Of a stretch of 64,000 nucleotides of DNA, positions 34,975 through 47,100 are shown piece after piece. The stretch's first letter is position 1, and the number at the start of each line of letters is the position of its first letter. Under the pieces are notes generated by a model. The model worked only from the letters and a program-made list of their open reading frames with translations. It had not been told where the DNA came from and ran no database searches. Made by a program: the position numbers and the translations under genes. The DNA is taken from NCBI RefSeq assembly GCF_964204645.1, contig NC_134033.1, positions 12,092,155-12,156,154 of the forward strand, read 5' to 3'. Source of the DNA: Tubulanus polymorphus. Its lineage: Eukaryota > Nemertea > Palaeonemertea > Tubulaniformes > Tubulanidae.

Positions 34975-35465
34975 AACGGTCTAGAATCCCGAATCAGTTA
35001 CTCAATCAAACGTATCGATGCCTAAGTAACCCCAAGGCAATAATTTTCGGACGCATTTTCTGCGAGCTAAATCTGTTTTTCGTTCTGCGTCAATGAATTT
35101 GTATCGCCGTGGGAATCAGGGTAATTGCAGCCATAAATCTATTTAGAAAAAAACCACAAAACATACAAATGCATGTATATATTAACGATCTAAACATACA
35201 ACTCACCATTATCTAAAATAGACATTATGATGTCCATACTGTCCCATTGGATTCGTAATTATCAATGTTCATCCTGTTACGCGCAGTAAACCTCGCTTTA
35301 CTCTGGCATGGCTGCTACTTTAGACTGACAAAAACAAAATATCTTTTTTTGTACTATGAAACGTAGTTTTCGATTGTTAACTCGCACTTTCGCTTTTGAT
35401 ACTGGGACCGGTTTTGCCAGTCTTGTTTTTTAGAGTAAGTCGAGGTTTACTAAGTGTTTACCCAC

Positions 35466-35831
35466 GGGGCCGTCCATAACAGACATCCACGCTGTAGGGG
35501 GAGGGGGTTTAGATTTTTTTTTACTTTTGTGGACAAGGGGGGAGGGGTTCCTCTGATATGGATGTCTATCTTGAAAGGGACACCGTTCACTAGTTAGGGA
35601 AATCTTTAATGGATCAAAGTCTAGGTAAAATCACCTGTGACTAGTTACCAGAACTTTACAAGTTATGATAATAATACAAGGTTATGGGAATAAATGTGTG
35701 AAACTTAAGGTCCGCTGTCCGTCGGGCAAGGGGGGTGGGTGGTCAAGCTGATATGGATTTTATGTTGACATAAGGGGAGGGGGGTAAGATTTCCACACTT
35801 TTGTGTGGACGTCTTTTATGGACAGCCCCCC
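35466..35831. mobile_element. MITE with ~25-bp inverted repeats inserted in copy 3 flank
   Basis: Left end 'ggggccgtccataacagac', right end the reverse complement of a close variant, finishing 'tatggacagccccc'. The interior is G-rich and non-coding. It interrupts the cluster's shared 3' flanking sequence, whose right part resumes at 'gtgggttcatctag' after the element. Confidence 0.7.
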
Positions 35832-35932
35832 AGTGGGTTCATCTAGTAGATATCCGTCCCGGGTGGGTTCATTGTAATCTAGGTTCATTCCGCCAACCCG
35901 CTATGCAGATTTAACAAAATTCAACGTACGTA

Positions 35933-36092
35933 CAGTGGAACCTCGTTAATACGAATCTTGTGGGCCAAAGTGATATTGTCGTTTTAAACGGGTTTCGTAT
36001 TATCCAAAGCTTGATCGATATAAATATCTCAGCTGGGACACGCTGAAAATCATCGTAATAAACAGAAGCGTATTCATAACGAGGTTCAACTG
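35933..36092. mobile_element. Tc1/mariner (pogo/Tigger)-type MITE
   Basis: It begins cagtggaacctcgttaatac and ends with the matching inverted sequence aacgaggttcaactg, bounded on both sides by the dinucleotide TA. The 160-bp length, CAGTGGAACCTC end and TA duplication are typical of non-autonomous pogo/Tigger elements. Confidence 0.8.
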
Positions 36093-36299
36093 TATAAAGA
36101 TAGTAAATCATCGAGATAGAAATGAAACGATGCACGGTGCTCATACCAGTGTCCATAGCCAGATCTGAACCTTTCACAATGTCAGCTCCTCAATGCTTTA
36201 TCGTGTTTAACTTTCACATACAAATTTACATATAGGTCTATTTTGTTATATTGTCTATTGGCCTCACGTCCGAGTAGTTCTAGTTAGTCGCTGTCCAAG

Positions 36300-36417
36300 A
36301 TCATCCTCCCTCGGCATGTGAGTACATGCGCGGGCTTAAGGCTAGTGTGACAGGGTTTCGCATACCTTGGCGAAAATCGGTGCCATCAGGTTCGAATCCC
36401 TGTCGGTGAGGATGAGA
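36300..36417. repeat. tRNA-like palindromic repeat
   Basis: The ends 'tcatcct' and 'aggatga' are inverted, and 'gtgccatcaggttcgaatccctg' is shared with the repeats at 7840-8075. It belongs to the same dispersed family. Confidence 0.5.
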
Positions 36418-38382
36418 AAGATATTTCAATAAAATGGGGTTGCAAAATCAACACTACACAATTTCCTATCCTTTTACGAAGCCATCTATAATGATTTTGA
36501 CCATTTATATTTCAGAGTTTGGAAATAGTTAATTTTGTAAATAGCAAGTGGTTTTGTCGGCATAAGCTGTGTACACAAAACTCGAGTAAAAAGAATCAAG
36601 ACCGAGCTGTTTAAGGTTCTATATGGACTTGCATCTGTATATGTTTCAAATTTCTGCTGGTAACGCTCAGATCTTCGTAGCAATATTTGTGCACCAATGG
36701 CAAGTTAACTATATTAACAAATACGGTTTTAACTATCATTTTGTCAACTATTCGCATTTTGAGCTCAAGGGGTAGTTGCTGTCTGACGTGTATTAGCTTT
36801 AAGAAAACCGATCTACTACCATCTTATTTCCATAGAGTCAACCTCAAACAACTGTAGACTCGTCTCCAGATGAGACCACTCTTGTGCTAAGTCACAGCCG
36901 TGCAACTGGTTCTGGGTCACAAGTGTGTCCGTGTGTATTGAGCTGTTGTCATGCCAACACATCCAGATTGAGAGTATAGTCTGCATCATAAACGTGTTCC
37001 TTTTTGTTTGGCTTGTCTTCATCACCGACGCTCGTGCCGTCAGGCCTTTTGTCGTCTATTCCATCGCCGCAATATTTCTATTTTGAGCGCCGGAGACCGG
37101 TTCATCGGGTTGTTCAGCCCTGTTCTCCTCCCGGTAGCAGATAGATGATACGTGTTACTTGAACTTGACTTGAACTTGAACAAGGCCTTCGATTGATCAA
37201 TTAAACGAAGACGGCACACATGCTGCGCGCGCACACGCTGTCATTATCCGATGGAATTGTCATCATGTTCAACACAATAATCAGGATGGAATGAATTGTG
37301 CGAGCGTTTAAATCGAATATTTATTCGCCTGTGATATCGAATATACAAAGGTTATTTATATACCGCTAAGCTCTCCTTCTGATTGGACAGTTACGATTCC
37401 GATCGATATTTCCGTATTCAATTTTTCATTACGTGACGCGTCGAATGATGAGGATGCAGTTACTATGGTTGATGGGACTTGTTATGATCCAAGCACGTAT
37501 ACACGGATAGCCGCAACTGTCCAGGTTAACACTCAATGGACGCGATCGCGATTCATCAAATATGCGTTTAGTTGGTATGAAATTTCAAAGACGAAGAGGA
37601 TAACTAATATTTGATCCGCTAAGTGTCTCGGATGCCCACAATGTCGAGGCTGTTGTGTTACGGTAGGCATATTCGAATCGTTGTCACTTAAGCCACCACT
37701 TATGCATGCATATATATACATTACTTGGGTCATGGTTGCTCAATATATGTTTAAAGTTAACCAGTGGATATGTGAAATAGTGACAATTAGAACTCAATCG
37801 TTGCTATGGCATACACCAGGGGCTGTAGTTAGTTAGGAGTTCACCAGTGGATAGGTAACATAGTGACAATTGAAAGCTCATTGCAACTATCGATCATCAG
37901 AAAACGTTTTCTAATAATTTGGTAATACGTATCAATGATGGATATTACTTGGTTCCATAATAAGAACGATTATTCAGTTTTTTTACATGAATTTCATTCA
38001 GTGGGCTGTGGAGAATATAGATAATAAGTTCAAAACCCACTGTACAAATTTAAAAGATTTGAAATGAAATTCGTTACTGAAGAATTAGAACCAGCTGACA
38101 CCTGGGACTTTTAAAAGACCATCACACCCTGTATACTGGTCATTCACAAACCTGTTCTCTTCTCACTGTACAATGTGTCGCGTGATTTAATCAATTTATT
38201 CACACTTTGACGATGGTCTTTAAGAGAGATTCCGACACAACGTATCATTTTTCTAAATTCTCGAGAAAAAATCGATCGTTTTTAAATGTTTTAGATTTAT
38301 TTATCGAACTTACAACCGTTTAAGTAAACATTTCAAACAAGAATTCAATGAGATATCGTTCATTTTGATTTGATGGCATCTA

Positions 38383-38557
38383 CAGTCAACCCCCGATAAA
38401 CCGCCCTCCCATATACCGCCACCCCCGCCTACCGCCAGGTTTTCTCAAATCACATCTCTATACAAATACATAGTTTAAACACCCCCGATATACCACCATA
38501 CTCTCTATACCGCCAAAATCGTTCTGCACCGATGTGGGCGGTATCAGGGGTTGACTG
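38383..38557. mobile_element. TA-flanked MITE upstream of copy 4
   Basis: The ends are cagtcaacccccgata and tatcaggggttgactg, perfect inverted repeats within TA dinucleotides. The interior repeats 'accgcc' words. It is a non-autonomous Tc1/mariner-like element. Confidence 0.8.
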
Positions 38558-38662
38558 TATAACTATTTCTCAGAACTGTAATCTAATCGATTTTTTTTTA
38601 TTTCATGAATTTCAGCTGGTTGTTTTCGATATCGCTCGAATAACGTTTTCAACACGAATTTG

Positions 38663-39697
38663 ATGAAGTATTCTGTTCGGACGATTTCGTTCGTGTTGTT
38701 CGGGATATTGTTGTTCGTGATTCCTGGCATCTACCAATTGATTCAGACGACTTCGATAGCCACCAGGAATCACCAACTGCAGGAGGTGAAAACTATTACA
38801 CGACTAACTCCGACGACGAAGGTTATGCCGAAAGGGGTCGCTACTAGTATGACGGTTATTACGCAGGCGCGATTGGGCAATAATATGTTTCAGTACGCCG
38901 CTCTTGTTGGGGTCGCGTTAGCTAGAGGTCACGTGCCTATCTACCTAAACGAGGGAAACGATTTGAGGAAAATATTCAACATAAGTGCTGCGAAATATCC
39001 GGATAGCGAGCTCGGTGTGCGAGTTACAAAAAATTCTAATCGCTACAACGAAAATTGTTGCCTTTTCGACCCGAAGTTAATGAAAACTGTCAAGATCGAA
39101 GGGAATTTTGTGCTGAGCGGATTTTTTCAGAATTGGCGTTATTTCCACCCGCACGCGTCCGATCAGCTGCGGCGAGAGTTCACGTTCAGAAAACCGGTCG
39201 CAGACGCCGCCGAATCCTTCCTGGCGATTGCAACGACGAAATTTAGACAAAAACTTGCGACTACTAAAAACAATACGAAAGTGACGTATGTGGGCGTTCA
39301 TGTACGTCGTGGGGACATTACGAACAACCACTATAGAAAATTAGGTATGAGGCAACCGACGATGGATTATTTCAAAAAAGCGATGGCAATTATGGAAAGT
39401 TTATACCATAACTTGTTTTACGTGATCTGCAGTGACGATTTGAAATGGTGCCGCAAGAATTTCGGCTCGATGCCGAACACGGCGTTTTGTCCCGGCACGG
39501 ATCGTCTGGTCGATCTGGCAATTTTATCGAAATCAAACCACTCAATTTTAACGATCGGATCGTTTGGATTCTGGGGCGCGTTTTTAGCGAACGGTACAAC
39601 GACTTATTTCGGCAGCGCCAGAGCGTTCAACACTGAAGTAGAACGTGTGTTTAGTTACGATCAATACTTTATGCCGGAATGGATCAAAATCCCGTAG
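38663..39697 (+). CDS. GT11 alpha-1,2-fucosyltransferase, copy 4
   Basis: Fourth cluster member, 344 residues from the first ATG at 38663, after an acceptor (atgaatttcag, ending 38615). The anchor at ~9-28 (FVLFGILLFVIPGIYQLI) and the stem differ from the other three. From TVITQARLGNNMFQYAAL the DNA is close to copy 1. HVRRGD and the later blocks are intact. Near the C-terminus the sequence departs after GSARA (FNTEVERVFSYDQY instead of LGTDADRMFSYDQY), and the 3' flank after the TAG stop is unlike that of copies 1 to 3. Homogenisation therefore seems to stop within the last coding codons. The frame is intact. Confidence 0.92.
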   Translation: MKYSVRTISFVLFGILLFVIPGIYQLIQTTSIATRNHQLQEVKTITRLTPTTKVMPKGVATSMTVITQARLGNNMFQYAALVGVALARGHVPIYLNEGNDLRKIFNISAAKYPDSELGVRVTKNSNRYNENCCLFDPKLMKTVKIEGNFVLSGFFQNWRYFHPHASDQLRREFTFRKPVADAAESFLAIATTKFRQKLATTKNNTKVTYVGVHVRRGDITNNHYRKLGMRQPTMDYFKKAMAIMESLYHNLFYVICSDDLKWCRKNFGSMPNTAFCPGTDRLVDLAILSKSNHSILTIGSFGFWGAFLANGTTTYFGSARAFNTEVERVFSYDQYFMPEWIKIP

Positions 39698-42117
39698 ATT
39701 GATTGGGAAAGGTGGTTGGTTGGATTTTCCCCCGTAGGTTTTGTGGCCCCCACCAGGAAACTTTGAGGCAAAAGAATCACCGAAAGAATGCATTATCCTG
39801 GTGTTTGTCAGTCAGAACCGAGTTTTCCATCAGAACGACATTTTTGTTCACTTCAAAAGTGGGAAGCTATACCGGTGACTACGAAATTAAAGCTGATAAT
39901 ATTTCGTGTATATCCGTGTGTAGGGTGGCCACATATCTGCAAATCAGGCAAAAAATCAGGGAATTTTCATTCCTTTAAAAAGCCAATTAATTTTCTAACA
40001 AAGCTTATCAGGGAAATGTCAGGGAAATATGTTGAGATATATGTTGAAATATGATTTGAAAGGTTTGGTGGCCATTTGGCCCTCATTAGTCACTTTCGTT
40101 CCCCGGTAACCCGGGAATAGATGAAATAATTTCAAAGTATTTCATTTATATATACACGCTAAGTGGGTTCGTTAGAATCGAGGTTCATCCCTGTAGGTTC
40201 CGTCCGCTCTAGTTACTTTTCGTTTATTATCAAGAAAGGTGCGTGTTTTGACGAGTGTCCATTCCAGTGAACTCGCTGTAAAACCGTCCCCACAGAGCTG
40301 TTCATGACGAGGGTCCGCTTCAGGGGTTCGTTTTAGACGGGTTTCCGTCCTAATAGGATTATCATGACACACGTATAATGTAAATAATCTCAAATATGAC
40401 AACCGTTGCAAACCATGACATCATACGTAAAAGATATTTGTTACTGTTGCTTTATATTTTCTATTCATTTATGTACTCATTGCAATTTTGAACTTACCAG
40501 ATTTGAAGAAAAAGCTGTTTGTAAGCACTTGTGTTATCACACGTCCACATGACCTTTAATATCTTTAACACAGCTTGTTCGTTTTTATATCAGGAATAGA
40601 ATATATAGAATGCACGGACATTACTCGGATTATTCACGTATTACGTCATATTGGCCGTTAATGGCAGGACTAGCTTGTGACTTTACTTTCGATAAGCGTT
40701 TGGCACTAGATATCCAGTATGACGTGTAATACCTGTGGATATAAATAAATGCTGGATCCGTCCAGTGTGCTATAAACGATGATCAAATATATTTTCTTGA
40801 TTGTAAACGAATCCTTTGTTAATTCGGTCATTTATTTAAGGCCACGCAAAAATACCCTTGTTTTGTCTGGACATTAGAATGGAAACATTTTCGACGTCAG
40901 ATGACGGCAAACAATGGCACTTTACGTCAAACCTATTGTTTTCAACTCATGGATTGAGGGGCATGGACAAAGCTCGTTGGTGTTCAAGAAACCTTATCAA
41001 AACTTAATTTCAGCTGCATCTATCTAGCTTTTAAATCGATTTCCGAGCCACTTTTAAATTATAGAACTCTGCTCAGCGAATGTTATCAGTTTCCCAGAAC
41101 CTTGGCATCTTAATCAACGCTTAGTTAAGTGAGGCCTATCCACGATTCACCATGAACCGTAGTGTCTGATGTACCACAGTTGGTATCGTAGAGCAACGTA
41201 GATCTCTGTGGGGCAACAACCACTGTCATGGCTGGGTGAAATCCACGAATGCTGTGAAGAATTTTTTACTGACAACTTGCAAGTCCTCAAAAAGGAGCAA
41301 TTTCTGTAAAAAGTGGCTTAAACAATTTTCTTCCAAAAAGTAACGCTGAGTAGCACTGAGTAGACTCGTCGCTACAAACCAGTAAAGAGAAAACTATGTT
41401 TTCTTAAGAAAATGACGAGATTTTATTCAAATTCAGGAGCGGAACCTCAAGTACACAATCAATACGTGCATCGGACGCAAAAACACGAATTCTTTTTAAA
41501 AATACAATTAATCGAAAACTGACCAAAACACAAGACAACTTGAAATACATGTTTGATTTACTGAACCCATATGAGGCCAACATGCGCAACGAAAACGCAT
41601 TGCGATCGAATTGGGGAAAACCCCAATATTGTTCAATATTCACCATCCCAACATATACATACACATTAACGTATGACCTTGGAGTAATTATTGAATGATT
41701 ACTAAGGTAGGACGGTGTTTCCATTCATGGCTGACATTTCAACATAGTATAGGACAATATAGAATGTCGTGGTGCTACGTATTGACTGTTAGCGGTTTTT
41801 CAAGCAAATATTACGTCAAAAAACGCTTTTGAACACTGTGTGCTGTCTGATGTAATGCATAGATTAGACAGGAAACTACAGACAATTAAAAATCTAAAAT
41901 TCAACAACACCAAACTTCCCTAACATATTGGTAATAATCCTTAGTTTGAATACCGTTACATAGCTTTAGTAGCTGTCAATATCATTCACACAAAAAAATC
42001 ATATCACATGCAATTAAAGTAAATTAAGTGGTTAGGTCTGAAATCTCTTTGACCAAACGTATAAAGATTACTGACTGTAATGTAAGTTCATTCTATTAAT
42101 TATTAGTTATCTAATTC

Positions 42118-42215
42118 GTTTGACCGTAGAGAAGTTCACTGTAACTGGTTTGACCGTAGAGAAGTTCACTGTAACTGGTTTGATCGTAGAGAAGTTCACT
42201 GTAACTGGTTTGACC
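42118..42215. repeat. 30-bp minisatellite, three copies
   Basis: Three near-identical units of 'gtttgaccgtagagaagttc' + 'actgtaactg', followed by the start of a fourth. Confidence 0.9.
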
Positions 42216-43234
42216 ATGGACTAGGTATCTTATCTCTATGTACATCCGCTTACAATTAGAACAATTAAGGAGATGTCTACTACAACAGGTTCCTTCCTAT
42301 ATAAGAATTCTTTTTACATGGACACTTACATTCTTTTCTGAACTGGTTTATAACACTGGCAATTTGGTATATATATTATCAGAAACATCATTAAAAAAAT
42401 CTGTTTTATATTTCTTTGATAATAAATTGGACGGAGCTGATTATTGGACAGCGTTAATGGAACTTATACTCTGAAACTTTAAAACTGTTCATAGGAAAAA
42501 ATAGATACAAAAATTATAAAATAAATCTTTCTTTCTTACACTACTACGTGTATATTGGATGGAAAATCATTATTTCAATTAATCGATGTTACACATTACT
42601 AGAGATGGAATATAAAATAAGTGAAATAATCTAGAGGCCCTGCGCACCTTTAATAAGGGCCAGTTCTTAAGAGGATATACCCAAAATTTAGTGATTTTCA
42701 AACCACCTCCCCATGTATCTATGTAGACAAGGAGGCCAACTATTGACCACATGTCCTATGGATCCAGGGTTTGTATTACGGCATTCTTTGCGCATGAAGA
42801 CACAATAAGGCTGAAATAAAATGACACCTTGTTTCCCTTTTTCGGCCGGGTTACTTTTGTGAACTGCAATAATCAGTTCATTTCTATAGCTGCTGGGCCT
42901 GTTATGGTGAGCTTGATCATCATTAACAAAAAAAAAAGAAGCAATGTACAGGGTAGAAAGGCCGCTGGCTGGGTCAGCGCAGTAGAGTTTTTAAAGTTTT
43001 AGCGCAGTAGAAATGAGAAACACGGTGTCAATTTGTTTTTAGCCTGGACCGCAATAAAATTTGTCAGTAGAAACGTCCCGCGATGAGTCAAAAAAATAAG
43101 CACCTTTCCAGCACTTTCAGGACATTCTCAATTCAAGCAGTGTTTGTCTAGATTTTAACAGCTGTCTATAAACTATCGAATCAGTTCTAGATATCGAGAT
43201 GTCAATGATTGTAGATTTATCGTATGATATACAA

Positions 43235-43235
43235 A

Positions 43236-43262
<27 letters not shown>
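43235..43262. repeat. (CA)n microsatellite
   Basis: Pure CA dinucleotide run of about 14 copies. Confidence 0.95.
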
Positions 43263-43267
<5 letters not shown>

Positions 43268-43465
43268 ACACATACCACAAGCACGCAGAGCAAACAAAAA
43301 TATTCAAACAAAATAGCAGCTGAAATTCAATTCAATACGGATGAGTCAACATTGATGGATGGATTGAATGCATGGAAAAAAATTTGATAGTTCACGCTGG
43401 TAGAGTTCTGGCCGTGGTCACGCCGAGGAAGTTGAACGATCGGCTTTAGAACCAAAATGAACTTA

Positions 43466-43763
43466 AGCCGCGATCACACGGATCTTGGCCAGTGCCTAAT
43501 TAGAGAGCGCGTTCACACGCAAACCATTCACTCGATACTAAACAATGCTCAAACAAAGCGAAGTGGATCATTTCCGGTGCCAGTTGCAATTCAATCGCAA
43601 TCATTTGTCTGGTGCTAAAATTTGGCTAGGGCCTGGTCCGATGTTTTTCTTCGGGCCAAACAGGCTCGGGGCCCATTTGGCACCCGTGTGAACAGTTGTT
43701 CCCAGCCAAATTTGGCACGGGCCAAATTTGGCCCGAGCCCAAAATGCTCGTGTGATCGCGGCT
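43466..43763. mobile_element. MITE with 15-bp inverted repeats
   Basis: Perfect terminal repeats agccgcgatcacacg (43466-43480) and cgtgtgatcgcggct (43749-43763), with TTA on the left and TTA on the right. The interior has several 'caaatttggc(a/c)cg' words, also seen near 20763. Confidence 0.75.
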
Positions 43764-43857
43764 TTAGACTGGTCGTAATTTGTGAGATCATTTATATGTA
43801 GTAGAATCAAGTTAATCCCTCCATAATTTTGATCCTTGACTATACAACTGGTTCCTG

Positions 43858-44096
43858 GTTGATGATGCTGGTTGATGATGCTGGTTGACTGTAGACAGTC
43901 CTGGTTGATGATGCTGGTTGATGATGCTGGTTGGTTGCAGACAGTCCTGGTTGATGATGCTGGTTGACTGCAGACAGTCCTGGTTGATGATGCGCTGGAC
44001 GACTGTAGACAGTCCTGGTTGATGATGTTGGTTGGCTGCGACATTCCTGGTTGATGATGTTGGTTGACTGCAGACAGTCCTGGTTGATGATGTTGG
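43858..44096. repeat. Minisatellite just downstream of DAW1
   Basis: Irregular tandem array of 'ctggttgatgatg' and 'ctgcagacagtc' words. It ends about 50 bases past the DAW1 stop, so it may lie in the 3' UTR. The Gln/Ser/Thr-rich frames over it are artefacts. Confidence 0.85.
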
Positions 44097-44144
44097 AGAC
44101 TGTAGCCAGTCCCAGTTGAATTTAAAATCTAACATGTATTGACA

Positions 44145-47100
44145 TTATCTCCAAATTCTACAAGTGTTGTCTTTACTTCCTATGAATAAGAAAATACAAC
44201 GAAATATATGCAGAAAATGTAAAAATATCATCGCGAACAAGCAGTATTTTCTATTTGTTCATTTCTATTTACCCGTTATGATTGTGGTGCCTTCATAATT
44301 GAAAGAGCAGCTGAATATCTCGTCTGTGTGACCCTGTAGTATGTGTAAACATTCACCGGTCTCGTAATTCCATAACCTCGCCGTCTTATCAGCGCTCGCT
44401 GTTAAAACCATCGTTCCTTGAGGGTTGAAGGCGATCTGTTTCGAGTATAAAATGATCCTCGATTAAAAGAAGGGTTTAACTTCAGAATACATGAGACAGA
44501 TTAAACGTGATTGATTACGCATTAATTTTCAAGATGTTGTTATTGATGTGTCAGTTTCAACGCTATATCAGTAGCCACTATGAGATATCTCATAGTTCCA
44601 GTGCTATAACAGAAGCCACTGTGAGATATCTAATAGTTCCAGTGCTATTACAGAAGCCACTTTGAGATATCTCATAGTTTCAGTGCTATAACAGAAGCCA
44701 CTGTGAGATATCTCATAGTTCCAGTGCTATAACAGAAGCCACTGTGAGATATCTAATAGTTCCAGTGCTATTACAGAAGCCACTGTGAGATATCTCATAG
44801 TTCCAGTGCTATAACAGAAGCCACTGTGAGATATCTAATAGTTCCAGTGCTATAACAGAAGCCACTGTGAGATATCTAATAGTTCCAGTGCTATAACAGA
44901 AGCCACTGTGAGATATCTAATAGTTCCAGTACTATAACAGAAGCCACTGTGAGATATCTAATAGTTCCAGTGCTATAACAGAAGCCACTGTGAGATATCT
45001 AATAGTTCCAGTGCTATAACAGAAGCCACTGTGAGATATCTCATAGTTTCAGTGCTATAACAGAAGCCACTGTGAGATATCTAATAGTTCCAGTGCTATA
45101 CCAGTAGCTAATATGACATATCTCATAGTTCCAGTACTATACCAGTATCCACTAAGAGATATCTCATAGTTCCAATGCTATATCAGAAGCTTCGTAACTG
45201 TACCTTCGAGATTTCTCCTTCGTGTCCTTCCATTTTGGAGATACATTTATGCGTAGTTGCGTCGTAGCACCGCGCCGTCGAATCTGCCGAGGCCGTCAGT
45301 AAATATTTGCCCGTATAGTCGAACGTAACGTCGAGAACTTCGTCGTCGTGACCATGAAGCGTTCCGACGCATCGACCTGCGAAAACAATTCCTCATTAAT
45401 TAGCCCTTCCAGATTTAGGGGGTGGTCTCAGGGATCCGGACCCCTCACTTCCCAATCCGGGTTGCCCCTTTCGTCAAGACAGATATTGTAGAAACCTACA
45501 AATCTGACACTCATCCACTCGAAAATTGCATCTTTTAGAATGGATTTTACTCTGGCGTGGCTGCTATACTGAGAAATACCTTTTCTTTTCTTCTGGACCA
45601 AAGCTTCCAATTTTTCTAGATCCACTCCTCCTCCTGGGCCCAGTTTCACGAAAAATGTTTTACTCTCAAATCCGTTTAATTTCTTCATTAATCCAGTTTA
45701 TCTTAAATCGATTTTGGCCTAAATGCATTTTTGTGAAACTCGGCCCCGTTCAACCAACTGTAAGCCGGGATAACACGATAACACACGACGTTACGACACT
45801 TACCGTCCTTCGGATCCCAGAGTCGACAAGTTTTATCCATCGAACCGGTGGCGATCAGCGAACTATCCCAGTTGAACTGCGCGCTACTGATTTCGGCTTT
45901 ATGTCCGATCAGGGTATGAACGATACTGAAACAAAAAATACCGATCGCGATAAGATAATTCACACGATGTTAGGCGGTAAAAAGGAGAATGGCGGTTTAT
46001 CACCGGTTAATTTGTATCAAATTTCAAGATAAAATACCAATGATTTGTTCCCAGAAAAGGTCTGGCATTAGGCAGGGGTGGCAGTTTATCGGGGGTTTTC
46101 TGCATTTCTGAAAATGAGCGTATTTTCAACAACATTTCAGGGAGAGAATTTCATTGCCGGTTTACTGAGCTGAACTTACGTCTGTGTCGCGACGTCCCAC
46201 AAACAGACCGTATTGTCGAACGATCCTGTAATCATTTGATTTCCCGTGGTGTTGAACGCTAGAGATATGATTTCCGCTGAATGACCCTGAAATAACGCAT
46301 GAATAAGAGTGAGCACCAGGCAGAGATATTTGCTCGACTAACCCAGGTTCCCTACAGATCAGTCATTCCTGGATATACAGAGTCCCTACAGATCAGTCAT
46401 TCCTGAATATACAGGATTCCTACAGATCAGTCATTCCTGGATATACAGGGTTCCTACAGATTAGTCATTCCTGGATATACAGAGTCCCTACAGATCAGTC
46501 ATTCCTGGATATACAGTGTCCCTACAGATCAGTCATTCCTGGATATACAGAATCCCTACAGATCAGTCATTCCTGAATATACAGAATCCCTACAGATCAG
46601 TCATTCCTGGATATAAGGAGACTTCACTTATAAGAGAAAATTTATAAGAGAAAATTTATAATTTTAATGGTCTGCGTTACATTCATATCCCAATAGACTC
46701 CTAAATCGGTACTGTTTATTCTCGTTCAGTGGTTTTGTTTAAGCATACTTTTATCCTTAAGACAACCTTATGTCAGTTTATAATTTGGTAACCGCCTAAT
46801 TGAGTAAAAACACATCCCAGCCACCCGTAGCGATTTAGGCGTAGTTTATTGTACAACTACAAACTAGACAAACATTTCTAATCGTCTATATTTCTCAAAA
46901 TAGAAAGAGTTTCAGGCATATTGCTCAAATCAAAGGAGTTATGAGCATTTTCAAGCATTTTCAGTTGGGGAGAATCAAGGAATCAAGGAGTCATAGAGAA
47001 CCTGTAACCTAACAATTGAACAAAATACTGATATACATCATTTTTTTTCTAAATTTGTCGTTGAAGAAACTTACACTCAAAGTACAAACTTCAAGACCAG

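Larger units (their letters stand above)
34975..38615. other. Interval between fucosyltransferase copies 3 and 4
   Basis: It opens with the shared 3' flank, split by a MITE at 35466-35831. It also holds two TA-flanked MITEs (35933-36092, 38383-38557) and a tRNA-like repeat (36300-36417). No gene is recognisable between 36420 and 38380. Confidence 0.6.
39698..44144. other. Region between fucosyltransferase copy 4 and DAW1
   Basis: No gene recognised. It contains a 30-bp tandem repeat (42118-42215), a CA run (43235-43262), a MITE (43466-43763) and the array at 43858-44096. A 78-codon frame at 42238-42474 has no recognisable domain and no support. Confidence 0.6.

Noticed and set aside
42238-42474. 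78-codon plus-strand frame
   Set aside because: AT-rich, no domain and no splice or promoter support.
43601-44135. Gln/Ser/Thr-rich minus-strand frames
   Set aside because: They translate the minisatellite 43858-44096 and show no gene structure.
45526-46032. 168-codon plus-strand frame
   Set aside because: It runs antisense through DAW1 exon 45804-45925 and a MITE; the minus-strand WD40 coding is clear.
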